The position numbers were made by a program, and so were the translations under genes. A stretch of 64,000 nucleotides of DNA from Nocardia amamiensis NBRC 102102 (lineage in GTDB: Bacteria; Actinomycetota; Actinomycetes; Mycobacteriales; Mycobacteriaceae). Location of the stretch: contig NZ_BDBA01000024.1 of the NCBI RefSeq assembly GCF_001612745.1, positions 1-64,000 of the forward strand, written 5' to 3'. The notes beneath the pieces were generated by a model that saw only the letters and a program-made list of their open reading frames with translations, did no database searches and had not been told where the DNA came from. Positions 29,841 to 38,737 of the stretch are shown piece after piece; the stretch's first letter is position 1, and each line of letters opens with the position of its first letter.

Positions 29841-31580
29841 TCACGAGCGCGCGGGCCGGCCTTGCCGGTCCGCATGCGGACCGGCGGATCGGGCCGTCGT
29901 GACCAGTAGGCGGTACAGGACCTGTGCGGGCGGTGCGGCCTGCGCGCCGTTCAACACCACGTCGGTGAATGCCTCGGCCAACGCGTCGGCAGGTTGGAAC
30001 CGCCCGCGGCGGAAGCTGCGGCCGCTCAACTGTGAGCGCCACTCCTGGAAGCCGGACACTGTGCGGTTCAGCGATCCCTTGTCCTCCGGATTCAGCTGAG
30101 GCAGGTAGGCCGTGAGCAGCGCCCGCTGCGCTGCGGCGCGGGCGCCGAACCCGCCTGCGCCGTCCAGCGCCCCGCCGAGTTCACGGACGATCGATGAATA
30201 CACCGGTCGTCGTGCACATCCCGGCGCGAGTAGACCGGCGCTGTCGGCCGCGGTGATGGTCTGCTCCATGCGCTTCGAGTCGGTCGCCGCGTGTACTGCC
30301 AGCACAATCCGGGCGGTCATCAGCGGCCGTTCGCCGCTTGGTTCCACAATCGCGTCGGATTCCTGTGCGGAGTCAGAGTTTTCGAGGTTGTTCGCCGCAT
30401 GCCACTCCAACAGGGTAGTTTCGCCGTCCGGCAGCTCGTCGATGCCGATCGCATGCACGGCGATCTGCGGATACTGCGGCAGCACATCGTCTACTGCGGC
30501 GACGATCTCGGTCAGCACCTGCTCGGGAACATCGGGGGTGTCGAAGCCGAACGCGTGCACCCCGTGCCACTCGGCCAGCTCCCGAGCGAGGCGTGCCGCG
30601 ACGGATTCGCCTGAGCCGTTCACATTGGTCTGCTCCGGCTTTTGCTCTGGACGCGCGGGTCTGCCGGGCATACGCGGCGGAGAACCGGGTGTGCCGGCTT
30701 CTGGGGCCGAGACTCGCGGTGGATGACTCGATGCGGCCTGGGACCATGGTGTGCTTGTTGCCGGGGCGGCCGCATTCGTCGCGCGCGGGGTAGGCCTGGT
30801 CCACGGTGAAGCGGCCGGGGCATTCTGCGCAGGCCGGACAGGTTCGGCAGCCATTTGGCGAAATGGATTCACGCTCGGGCCGGGTACGCCTTGATGGTCG
30901 GTGCCCGGTTGGTCGCGGTCGGTCGGATTCCTGTTCAGCTGCCCAGGCTGCTGCTCGGTGGAGGGTCCGTCCATGGTTGGCTTTCGCGTGTCGGCGGGCC
31001 CGCCCTCGGTCGGGTCTTGCGTGTCGGCGGGCGCCTTCGATGCGTCAGGTGAGCGCTGGGTAGCCGGCGCTGGGGAGGGCGATTGGTGTGTCGGCTGCGG
31101 AGTGGTCGGCGTTGCGTCTGCCGGAAGTTCTGAATGCGGCTGGGCCACGGTTGCTGGGGTTGTGCGGCTCGGGCCGAGCTGCTGTGTGACAGTGTTGTCG
31201 CTGACCGGAAGCGATGTCGAGCCGTTCTGGATTGCGTTGCCGGCGTTGCGGACTCTCTGCCCGAGGGCCAAGTCCTGATTCTCGAAGTTAGCGGCGAGAT
31301 TGCGCAGATCGCCACCCGCCTGTTGCAGCACCTCGACCAGGCTGTTCAGGTTGGACATGGTCTGCTTGCTTTCCGGAACATAGGACTCGGCGAAGGCGCG
31401 CCCGGCGTCGTCATCGCCCCAGGGTGTGCCTTCCTTGGACAGCGCGTCGTGGAGCCGCCGCACGGTTGCCGCCACATCCGCGCCGATCTGCTCGAATGCG
31501 GGCGCATGAGCACGTAGCCGATCCGGATCTAATGCAAACTGCTCGCCCACACTGTCCTCCCAACGCGCTGGGTCATCCAT
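29841..31580 (-). CDS. T7SS-type WXG protein with Pro-rich linker and degenerate zincin domain
   Basis: 579 residues from the ATG at 31578-31580. Residues 1-110 are helical with a WXG-like turn (EGTPWGDDDAGRAF), as in type VII exported proteins. About residues 130-330 are Pro/Ala/Thr-rich and disordered. The C-terminal domain has VYSSIVRELGGALDGAGGF, where relatives would have HELGHALD: both catalytic histidines are replaced (Arg466, Gly470) while Glu467 stays. The downstream partner ALAEAFTDVVLNG is kept. This looks like a zinc-protease effector or toxin fold that has lost catalysis. It is divergent from the giant FHA protein, whose C-terminus has the intact motif. Confidence 0.78.
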   Translation of the reverse strand: MDDPARWEDSVGEQFALDPDRLRAHAPAFEQIGADVAATVRRLHDALSKEGTPWGDDDAGRAFAESYVPESKQTMSNLNSLVEVLQQAGGDLRNLAANFENQDLALGQRVRNAGNAIQNGSTSLPVSDNTVTQQLGPSRTTPATVAQPHSELPADATPTTPQPTHQSPSPAPATQRSPDASKAPADTQDPTEGGPADTRKPTMDGPSTEQQPGQLNRNPTDRDQPGTDHQGVPGPSVNPFRQMAAEPVRPAQNAPAASPWTRPTPRATNAAAPATSTPWSQAASSHPPRVSAPEAGTPGSPPRMPGRPARPEQKPEQTNVNGSGESVAARLARELAEWHGVHAFGFDTPDVPEQVLTEIVAAVDDVLPQYPQIAVHAIGIDELPDGETTLLEWHAANNLENSDSAQESDAIVEPSGERPLMTARIVLAVHAATDSKRMEQTITAADSAGLLAPGCARRPVYSSIVRELGGALDGAGGFGARAAAQRALLTAYLPQLNPEDKGSLNRTVSGFQEWRSQLSGRSFRRGRFQPADALAEAFTDVVLNGAQAAPPAQVLYRLLVTTARSAGPHADRQGRPARS

Positions 31581-31913
31581 TATCACCGAACACCGCAGCG
31601 CCTTCCCGTCGGCGGTGATACTTCCGTTGTCGACTCTCTTGCCTTACATCACGTCGCAGCCGATCGTGCCCGTGAAAATGGTGCCTGGCGCGAATCGCGT
31701 CGATATTCCACGCGTGTATGCGTCGTCCGAATGGCCTCGGGTTGCAGGGGCGAATGCGTAGCGGTCCAATAATCTCGGCCGGATAGGTGCCGCATACGGC
31801 GTGAGTAACCGGCTGCGCGAAATTGCACTTTCCAACATTGGGAATATCGCGCCTTGTCTGATTTGTCTAGATTGTCGCTCGGCGGGTGTGAGGGTGCCGG
31901 GAGGCAGGCTGCC
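31581..31913. other. Divergent promoter region between the two T7SS-type genes
   Basis: 333 bases without a gene. The half next to the plus-strand gene is more AT-rich (about 31790-31870) and ends with GGGAGG nine bases before the ATG at 31914. I see no clear operator palindrome or convincing -35/-10 pair. Confidence 0.5.
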
Positions 31914-34900
31914 ATGGAGTCGAGCGGGCTGCTGGCCGAGGTGCCGTCGGCTGTGCGTGACCTGGTCATCGGGCATTGGCCCGAGACCAGCGTGGAGGGT
32001 ATGCGTAACAACGGGGACGCGTACCTGCGGGCCGGCGAGGAAATCGACAGCTCGGCTGATCGGTACGAGGCCGAGGGAGCTGGTACCGAGCAGGAGATCA
32101 CCGGCGTTACCCAGCAGGCATTGGGCGAGCGGCACCGCGACGTCGCCACGTCCATGCGCGCTCAAGCAGCGGTGTGCAAGAGCCTGGGGAAGCAGTGTCA
32201 TGACGTCGCCGACTCCACCGTCCAAGTGCAGCACCTGCTTACCGCGATGGGGATCGCGCTGGCGGCGCAGCTGGCCTACGACGCGCTGCTGTTCTTCCAG
32301 GGTGGCGGGGCCAAGGCCCTGATCGATCGGCTGGAAGCCGAGGAGGCGATGCGCGCGGCGGCGGCGAGATTCACCGCGGAGGTGGCCGGGAACGTGGCCG
32401 CAGGCGCGGCGCAACGGGCCGCGCTGCACGGGGCGGTCCACGCGGCCAAGATCGGCCTCTTGACCAGCGCGGCGATCAGTGGGGGCGCACAGGCGTGGGA
32501 CCTGGCCAGCGGTGTCCGCGACAAGTTCGACGTGGGCGCGTTCCTGGAAATGCTCGCCGGTGGAGTGGTCGGCGGCGTGGCGGGCGCTGAGGTCGGTCGC
32601 AGGGTCGCTCCGCGCGTGTTCGGGTTGCTCGGCGGCAGAGCCACCTCCCGCCCCGGTCGCCTCGCCGTGCACATGGGCGGCACCATGCTGATCGGCGGCG
32701 CGGGCGGCCTGGCCGGCGGCCTGGCCGGGGCGGTGCCCTCGGTGATCATCCACCACGGAGAAATCAACAGCCTCGGCGACCTGTTCAAGATGGTTCGCGA
32801 ATCCGTCATCACCGGCTTCGGTAGCGGTTTCGTCGGGGCGGCGGGTAGTGCATTGCGGGTCCACCTGGCCGGTGCCCATGCGGCGCGCGGCGGTCGCGAT
32901 ACAACCAATGCCGACGGCGGGTTGTCCCGGATCGCGGCGCGCCAGCGGGACTTCGCCGCTGACATTCGCGAGCGATTGCGCTCCGGCATACCACCACGGG
33001 TCGAAACGATCGAGCGATTCACCACTGCGGGAAAGTCGGCAAAAGTGGTGGAGCGGCTCATCTTCCAGGACGGCACCGAGGTGATCCACAAGGTGGTTTC
33101 CGATCCGCGGCACGCGCATGCGGAGTTGCTGAGCTCGCTGGTCGGCGACGCGGTCGGCGCACGGGTACCGGCGGTGCATGTCATCGGCGACCACGTTTAC
33201 ATGGAGGTGGTCCCCGGCAAAGTCGCGGCGGACGCGTATCCACGCAGATCATGGCCGGAGGAGCTCTTCACAACCCCTGCTGGACTGCGTCAGGGCGTTC
33301 TCGACGTGCTGACACGTATACCCGACCGCAATAGCGACAACTGGATGGTCGACCCCGACGGGAACGTGTGGGGAATAGACCACAGCCGAGCGTTCGAAGA
33401 CCTCGACAACGTGCAGTATGCGATCAGCCCCTTCGCGGAGCACTTTCAGCACTACGGACCCGATAATGAAGTCCTGTGGAGTGACCACAGCCTCACCCGG
33501 TCCGAGGTGCTGGAGATTCGGCAGCGCGTCGAAGAGCTGAGCCCGGTGTTCTCCGTTGCTGATCGGGTGGGCTGGCACGATGTCATGCTGCAACGGCTCG
33601 ATGCATTGGCGGAGCACGCGGCGGGCGACGGCGGCCCTCGTGTCACCGCGCCTGGGTCTCGGCCCCCGTTCACCAGCGAACCATCCGCGCTGGTACCGGA
33701 AGCGAACGGCCAACGGAGGGGCAGCGATGGCCGGGGCGTTTCCGCCACGCCGCGCAATGACAGGCCGCCCCGCCTCGACGAGAACATGCGCCAGAGCCGA
33801 TCCCAGTCTCCCTGGAGCCGCGCGGGAGACAACGGACTGCCGGAATCCCCACAGGGCAGGGGTGTCCGGCCGCCGGTCTCCGAGGATGTCGACGTTCCGA
33901 TCGTGCCGGAGGAGCACCTGGGTGGGCGCCGGAATCCGCTTGATGATGGGACCCAGGATCGGCCGCCCGTGCCCAAGGATGTCGACGTTCCGGTTGTCGC
34001 GGAAGAGCAGCCGGGTGGGCGCCGTGGTTCGCTGGATGACGGGACTGGGGGGCGGCGGCCGTCGGTGCCGGAAGAGGCCGAGGTTCCGGTTGTCCCGGAG
34101 GAGCTGTCCGCTGGGCGACGGAACCCGCTCGACGAGCCGACCTATGACGGTCCCCCCACGCGATCGCAGCCGCGCGCGGAGCCGCACCTTCGATCGGTGA
34201 CCGACGATGCGTATGCCCTGGCGGCGGCTCCTCCTCCATCCGGGGCCACCATGTTCTACCGCCATCCCGACGGCGGCTATGTGGACGTGGTGTTGACCGG
34301 CGAAGACGGCACACCGATCCCACTTCGATTGATTCCGGGTCAGGAATACGTTCTCGGCCGCGGCAAGGGGGCGCTGCTGGAGAACGTGGCAACCGATGGT
34401 GTATCGCGTCGCCACGCGACCCTCAAGGTGGACGAGCAGGGCCACGTACTCCTCCGCGACGAGAACTCGAAGAACGGTACCTTCGTCGACGGCAAGCAGC
34501 TGACCGGCGAGCGCTGGGTGCGCATCTACGACGGCCAAGACATCCTGCTGAGCCGAGATCTCGAACTCGGAGTCACATTCCAGCGCCAGATTGCGGAACT
34601 GCGGCTGTTCGGCAACGACGGACCCACGCTGACGCTCCATCGCGGCCAGGAGATCGAGATCGGCCGCAGCATGGTGCACCCGGAAGCGCAACGAAGAATG
34701 ACTATCTCGGCGCGCCATGCGACCGTCGGCATGGACGAGAACGGCCGAGTGTGGATCCGGGACGACAACTCCACCAATGGCACTCGGGTGAACGACGAGC
34801 GACTCGCCAAGGGGGAGCAGCGCACCCTGGCACCGGGCGACTCCGTCGAGCTCGGCAGATATCTCGGTGAGGCACAGTTCGTCCCGGCGGATGGGGTGAT

Positions 34901-36785
34901 GGACGCGAGCCCCTTGCGCGTGCGGATCGGCGGTTCGGACGCTACACCGGTGCGGCTCGAGCCGGGGCAGTCGGTCGTGATCGGCACCGACGAGAGCTCG
35001 CCCTTCGCGTCGCAGCTGCGCGGAGTCTCCGGCATCGCCCCGCAGCACGCGACGCTCGGTCTGGACAACGACGGTCGGCTGTGGATCCGCGACCACCGAG
35101 GATCGGACGGGGTCTGGATCAACGGGAGCCGGATTGCGCCGAACCAGCGGGTGACACTCACCGAAGGCGACAGTATCGGACTCGGTCCCGATTACGTCGG
35201 GACCGCCCGCCTCGGAGGCGATGAACCCACACAGCTCCCGCCGGCGGAGCTGCACTACCCGCCCCACGAGCATAGATCTCCGATTCGCTTGCAACCCGGC
35301 CAGGAAGTGTCCGTTGACGTCAGCCTTCTGAACGGTCACACGATGATCGGCATACCCGGCCAGATGTCCGGTCATCAAGTCGTCGTCGGACGTGACCTCG
35401 ATGGCCGGATATGGGTGCGCGACCCGAACAGCTACAGCCGCGTCCGTGTCAACGACGAGGCGATCCCCCCGGGCGAGAAACGGTATTTGAACGCCGACGA
35501 CAAGGTCAGCTTCGACAACGTGTCCGCGAGAGTTCAATTGGGCGAGGAAGCGCCGCTGACGTTGCGGTTGTCCGACGATGACAACGTTCCGCCGCTGACG
35601 CTTCGTCGTGGCGAGGAGGTGATGATCGGCCGCGACCTGGACTCGCCGATGGCGGATCAACTGGCCGACCACTCCCAGGTGTCCCGGCGTCATGCCACTA
35701 TCTACCGCGACGAGTACGGAAACGTGTGGTTGCGTGACGAGCACTCCACGCGGGGAACCTGGGTCGACAACCTCAAGGTCGACCCTGACCAGGGACCGGT
35801 GCGCCTGCGTCCAGGCGATCAGATCCGTCTCGGCGACTGGGTGGGCGCCGCGCGATTCGCCGATGGCTACCGCGACGGCACACGTCTCTTGGCGGTGAAA
35901 CTCAATGGGCCGCACGGCGATTTGTCGCTCGATCTAGCGCGCGGCGGCGAGCCGGTGCTGCTCGGGCGGGACAGCGCGGAGCTGCCCGATGGGCTGCCCC
36001 GCCTCAACGAGATGTCCCGTCGGCACGCCAGCATCGGCACCTACCCATCCGGCCGGGTGTGGATCCGCGACGAAGGATCGACCAACCACACCTACGTCAA
36101 CGGCAAGGAGATCAAGCCCGGGACGAAGGTCATGCTGCATCCGGGCGATCACGTGCGGCTGGCTGACTCGTACGAGTTCACCGTCGCTTATCCTCCTCCC
36201 GACGGCGGCGCTTTTGTGAACGTCGTCGACCGCACACCCGAGACCCGGCAGATGCTGGAGGACCTCGCCCGAGTGCCCAGCCATATCTACGCGAGAGTCA
36301 GCGAGCACATGAACGCCGTGACCGGAGGCGGAATCGTCATCGGCAACCGGCCCTTGCTCGATCTGCCCGGTACCGAGAGTCTTGCGGGCAGTACCCCATA
36401 CGGCCGCAAGCCGGGAACGAGCTGGAACACCGTTGGCGGCGTGTACATGGGTGGTCCGCGGCGGGTCGTGATCAACTCCGGTGGGAGCCATGGCAGTTTC
36501 AACGTGGTCTGGCACGAGTTCGGCCACGCCGCCGACGCGGCGTACGGTACGGGTGGGAAGTGGCTCAGCGATGCGCAAGAATGGCGCAACCTGCACGCGA
36601 CGATGCTGCAATCCATCGGGAAGCGTCATCAGTGGAACGATTACTTCGACAAGCGCAGCGAAGCCTTCGCCGAGGCTTTCACGGCCTGGATGCACGGTGG
36701 CACCGCTCAGCTGCGCAAGTTCGCCCTCAACGATAAACAGATCGCCAATCAGCTGAAGGATTACTTTGACCGCGTATTCGGATGA
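31914..36785 (+). CDS. Giant T7SS-type effector: WXG-like, kinase-like, six FHA repeats, zincin
   Basis: 1,623 residues. Residues 1-115 are helical (LAEVPSAVRDLVIGHWPETS), like WXG100-type export domains. Residues 180-300 contain Gly/Ala-rich hydrophobic helices. Residues about 360-560 look like a PI3/4-kinase or HipA-type kinase: EVIHKVVSD (possible ATP lysine) and DRNSDNWMVDPDGNVWGIDH (catalytic and metal residues). A charged linker with three repeats of a PEE/GGRRNPLDD type follows. Six FHA modules have signature sites near residues 830, 931, 1041, 1151, 1256 and 1368; the third and fourth have lost the SRRH motif. The end has VVWHEFGHAADAAYG (H1534, E1535, H1538) and SEAFAEAF (E1583), a gluzincin-like protease site. 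GGGAGG supports the ATG at 31914. Export and toxicity are inferred. Confidence 0.82.
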   Translation: MESSGLLAEVPSAVRDLVIGHWPETSVEGMRNNGDAYLRAGEEIDSSADRYEAEGAGTEQEITGVTQQALGERHRDVATSMRAQAAVCKSLGKQCHDVADSTVQVQHLLTAMGIALAAQLAYDALLFFQGGGAKALIDRLEAEEAMRAAAARFTAEVAGNVAAGAAQRAALHGAVHAAKIGLLTSAAISGGAQAWDLASGVRDKFDVGAFLEMLAGGVVGGVAGAEVGRRVAPRVFGLLGGRATSRPGRLAVHMGGTMLIGGAGGLAGGLAGAVPSVIIHHGEINSLGDLFKMVRESVITGFGSGFVGAAGSALRVHLAGAHAARGGRDTTNADGGLSRIAARQRDFAADIRERLRSGIPPRVETIERFTTAGKSAKVVERLIFQDGTEVIHKVVSDPRHAHAELLSSLVGDAVGARVPAVHVIGDHVYMEVVPGKVAADAYPRRSWPEELFTTPAGLRQGVLDVLTRIPDRNSDNWMVDPDGNVWGIDHSRAFEDLDNVQYAISPFAEHFQHYGPDNEVLWSDHSLTRSEVLEIRQRVEELSPVFSVADRVGWHDVMLQRLDALAEHAAGDGGPRVTAPGSRPPFTSEPSALVPEANGQRRGSDGRGVSATPRNDRPPRLDENMRQSRSQSPWSRAGDNGLPESPQGRGVRPPVSEDVDVPIVPEEHLGGRRNPLDDGTQDRPPVPKDVDVPVVAEEQPGGRRGSLDDGTGGRRPSVPEEAEVPVVPEELSAGRRNPLDEPTYDGPPTRSQPRAEPHLRSVTDDAYALAAAPPPSGATMFYRHPDGGYVDVVLTGEDGTPIPLRLIPGQEYVLGRGKGALLENVATDGVSRRHATLKVDEQGHVLLRDENSKNGTFVDGKQLTGERWVRIYDGQDILLSRDLELGVTFQRQIAELRLFGNDGPTLTLHRGQEIEIGRSMVHPEAQRRMTISARHATVGMDENGRVWIRDDNSTNGTRVNDERLAKGEQRTLAPGDSVELGRYLGEAQFVPADGVMDASPLRVRIGGSDATPVRLEPGQSVVIGTDESSPFASQLRGVSGIAPQHATLGLDNDGRLWIRDHRGSDGVWINGSRIAPNQRVTLTEGDSIGLGPDYVGTARLGGDEPTQLPPAELHYPPHEHRSPIRLQPGQEVSVDVSLLNGHTMIGIPGQMSGHQVVVGRDLDGRIWVRDPNSYSRVRVNDEAIPPGEKRYLNADDKVSFDNVSARVQLGEEAPLTLRLSDDDNVPPLTLRRGEEVMIGRDLDSPMADQLADHSQVSRRHATIYRDEYGNVWLRDEHSTRGTWVDNLKVDPDQGPVRLRPGDQIRLGDWVGAARFADGYRDGTRLLAVKLNGPHGDLSLDLARGGEPVLLGRDSAELPDGLPRLNEMSRRHASIGTYPSGRVWIRDEGSTNHTYVNGKEIKPGTKVMLHPGDHVRLADSYEFTVAYPPPDGGAFVNVVDRTPETRQMLEDLARVPSHIYARVSEHMNAVTGGGIVIGNRPLLDLPGTESLAGSTPYGRKPGTSWNTVGGVYMGGPRRVVINSGGSHGSFNVVWHEFGHAADAAYGTGGKWLSDAQEWRNLHATMLQSIGKRHQWNDYFDKRSEAFAEAFTAWMHGGTAQLRKFALNDKQIANQLKDYFDRVFG

Positions 36786-37041
36786 CACAAGTCCGCCCAT
36801 GCTCGCTGAGGACGGGGTGACGATCCTGCTGCCGTTGCGTGGCCGGACCGAGGATGGCGTCTATTACAGCGGCTTCGAGGAGTTCCACCCCGGCGACCCG
36901 GGCTACGCCGAGATGCTCCCGGCGGCGAGGGAGAACCCGGTATCGGAGAGTGAACCGCCGGAACGCCCCGTCGACAACGACACCTTGGCCCAGATCCTGC
37001 GCGAGGCCGGCCTGGACGGACCCGGCGGCGAAGAGGGCTAG
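36766..37041 (+). CDS. Small acidic protein after the zincin effector (immunity or chaperone candidate)
   Basis: 91 residues if it starts at the TTG at 36766, which has AAGGA five bases upstream and overlaps the effector stop by 20 bases; an ATG at 36799 would give 80 residues. The sequence is strongly acidic (MLAEDGVTILLPLRGRTEDG, EEFHPGDPGYAEM, PERPVDNDTLAQILREAG). No family is recognised. Position directly after a toxin-like zincin domain, overlapping its end, is where cognate immunity genes usually sit, but that role is an inference. Confidence 0.6.
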   Translation: MTAYSDDTSPPMLAEDGVTILLPLRGRTEDGVYYSGFEEFHPGDPGYAEMLPAARENPVSESEPPERPVDNDTLAQILREAGLDGPGGEEG

Positions 37042-37127
37042 CCCATCGCGCCACGCCGCACGCAGCGTAGGCGCATCCTGTCTATCGCTGCTCGCACGAG
37101 CCCGCGAGCTGAGGTCGCCTGCCGCGA

Positions 37128-37765
37128 TCAGAGTTGAGGCGACTTGACTACCACGCATGGACTGGTCAACAGCGAGGTATCGGTTGCCAGCCCGGAAGCG
37201 AGCAGTGCCGCGGCGACGAGGTTCAGAACCTCGGTGGGTGCGATGTCCGACTGGATATGGCCGGTGGCGGCGCGGCGGTGGAACTCCTCCGCCGCTGCTC
37301 TCGCATCGGAGAGATGTGCGGCTCGGTGGCAGTGCGGTCCTTGGAACCCGCGGACACGAACGCTTCCCAGATCAGCAGATCGAGTGAACCACTGAGCAGG
37401 CTTTCCGCGTCCACTCCGGCCCGGATCGGGCGGTGCAGCGTCTCAGCGAGCCGGTGCGTCACATACGACGCCTGCTGGACGCCGAATGCGAGCGCGATGG
37501 TTCCGGCGCCCGCGCACCACGGGCGTCCCGCCTCGCCGTCTCGTTGTCGCCCGAGGCCACCTGTGGCGGGAGGATTGGGGATGAACAGCGGCGCCTCGAA
37601 GCCGAGCGCGACGGGGCGGCCTTCGTTGAGGTCGGCCGCGAGCGAGGTGACGAGGTCGTCCAAGTCGCGACCGCCACTCGCTCCGACTTCCGCGATGCGC
37701 CACCATCCGACATTCGCGAGCTTGCCGACATCGATGGCGGCGACAACGAGCTGGTTGGGCGGCAT
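37128..37765 (-). pseudogene. Conserved hypothetical (possible RNase H-like fold), frameshifted
   Basis: From the ATG at 37763-37765 the frame reads MPPNQLVVAAIDVGKLANVG and PVALGFEAPLFIPNP, with AIDVG and an inner FEAP acidic pair hinting at an RNase H-like fold. After TATEPHIS it goes out of frame. The true continuation DARAAAEEFHRRAATGHIQS and VLNLVAAALLASGLATDT runs in another frame to the TGA at 37128-37130. The switch falls on a GAGAGA tract (37309-37314) with one dinucleotide too many; total length is 2 mod 3, as expected. Its last 89 bp are repeated at 27405. Function unknown. Confidence 0.65.
37131..37219. repeat. 89-bp dispersed repeat, copy 2 (3' end of the frameshifted gene)
   Basis: Gapless partner of 27405-27493. 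Here the sequence is the natural 3' end of the minus-strand gene, with its stop at 37128-37130. The two copies face the same way and bracket about 9.6 kb. Confidence 0.75.
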
Positions 37766-37904
37766 ACCGGCAACATATCCCCGTTCCCGCGCCTCCGTGC
37801 GGCCCAGGGGTGGAGAAATGCCGCTTCGAGCTGCGCCGACGTTGTGCCCTCTGCGCGACTCCTCCGCCGGGTCAGCCGCCTTCCCACCGTTGATGCATGC
37901 TATT

Positions 37905-37939
37905 CTGTGCATGAAGTACTGCATGTAATTCATGCACAG
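37905..37939. promoter_or_regulatory. Palindromic operator of vapBC
   Basis: CTGTGCATGAA at 37905-37915 is the perfect inverted repeat of TTCATGCACAG at 37929-37939, with a 13-base spacer that itself contains GCATG. It lies directly before AGGAGGG and the ATG of vapB, the position expected for binding by a ribbon-helix-helix antitoxin that represses its own operon. Confidence 0.75.
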
Positions 37940-37950
37940 GAGGGTGGGTA

Positions 37951-38220
37951 ATGGCGACGGTTCAGGTGCGAGACGTCCCAGACGAAGTGGCCGCAGTGAT
38001 CGCAGAGAAAGCTAGTGCCGAGCACAAATCGGTGTCGGCGTATCTGCGGGACCTGATGGCAGCAGATGTCCGGCGGGAACTGCAACGGCGGGCTATCGCC
38101 ACATGGGACGAAGAGTTGAAGCAGACGCAGCAGCGGTTGGGTATCACCGGTCGGGCGACGGTGTCGGGAGCCGAAGCGGTGCGTGAAATTCGGGACGGTT
38201 ACGACCGGGGCGAAGAGTGA
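37951..38220 (+). CDS. vapB: VapB/FitA-type ribbon-helix-helix antitoxin
   Basis: 89 residues: MATVQVRDVPDEVAAVIAEK then SVSAYLRDLMAADV, a ribbon-helix-helix DNA-binding head, followed by a charged toxin-wrapping tail ending in REIRDGYDRGEE. Strong ribosome site AGGAGGG. Its stop overlaps the toxin start by four bases (GTGA). It neutralises the PIN toxin and binds the upstream palindrome. Confidence 0.9.
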   Translation: MATVQVRDVPDEVAAVIAEKASAEHKSVSAYLRDLMAADVRRELQRRAIATWDEELKQTQQRLGITGRATVSGAEAVREIRDGYDRGEE

Positions 38221-38609
38221 TCGTCGTCGATGCCTCGGTCTGGGTCGATCTGCTGCGAGGGGCGCTGCCGTCCGGCTATGCGGACCGGATCCGCATAGCC
38301 GGGTGTGTTTCCCCTCCGCATGTGGACTTCGAAGTCGGCTCCGCGCTGATCCGGCTGGCGCGACGCGGCGAACTGGAACTCGAGCAGGCGCGTGCATTGA
38401 TCGATGCGTTCAGCAATCACCCCGTGGAGCGGATCCGCGAACCGGTCGATTCGGTTTCCGCCGTGGGATTGATCGATAACGCCACGTACGCGGATGCCTG
38501 GTATATCGCGCTTGCCCAGCGCCTCGCCTATCCACTGATGACCCTGGATGATGGGATGCAGAAGGCCGCCCGGATCCACGGGGTGGAAGTGGTGGGTGCG
38601 TCCGGCTGA
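38217..38609 (+). CDS. vapC: VapC-type PIN-domain toxin
   Basis: 130 residues from a GTG at 38217. PIN acidic residues are visible in VIVVDASVWVDLL (N-terminal Asp), HVDFEVGSALIRLAR (Glu), ATYADAWYIALAQ (Asp) and LMTLDDGMQKAA (Asp), so the magnesium-dependent RNase site looks complete. Translationally coupled to vapB. Confidence 0.92.
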   Translation: MIVVDASVWVDLLRGALPSGYADRIRIAGCVSPPHVDFEVGSALIRLARRGELELEQARALIDAFSNHPVERIREPVDSVSAVGLIDNATYADAWYIALAQRLAYPLMTLDDGMQKAARIHGVEVVGASG

Positions 38610-38737
38610 CCCCGGTACCGTTACTACGGCCGGGTCGTATCCCGTTCGCCGATCACACCGCCTGGTCATGCGTGATGGTCTTGTTTTCCGTACAAACCTC
38701 GCCGCCGCGCGGAGGGCCGGACAGTCAAGAGTGGCCG

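Noticed and set aside
33249..35915. 888-residue open frame antisense to the FHA repeats
   Set aside because: Shadow of the repeated FHA codons; the plus strand has motifs, a start and a ribosome site.
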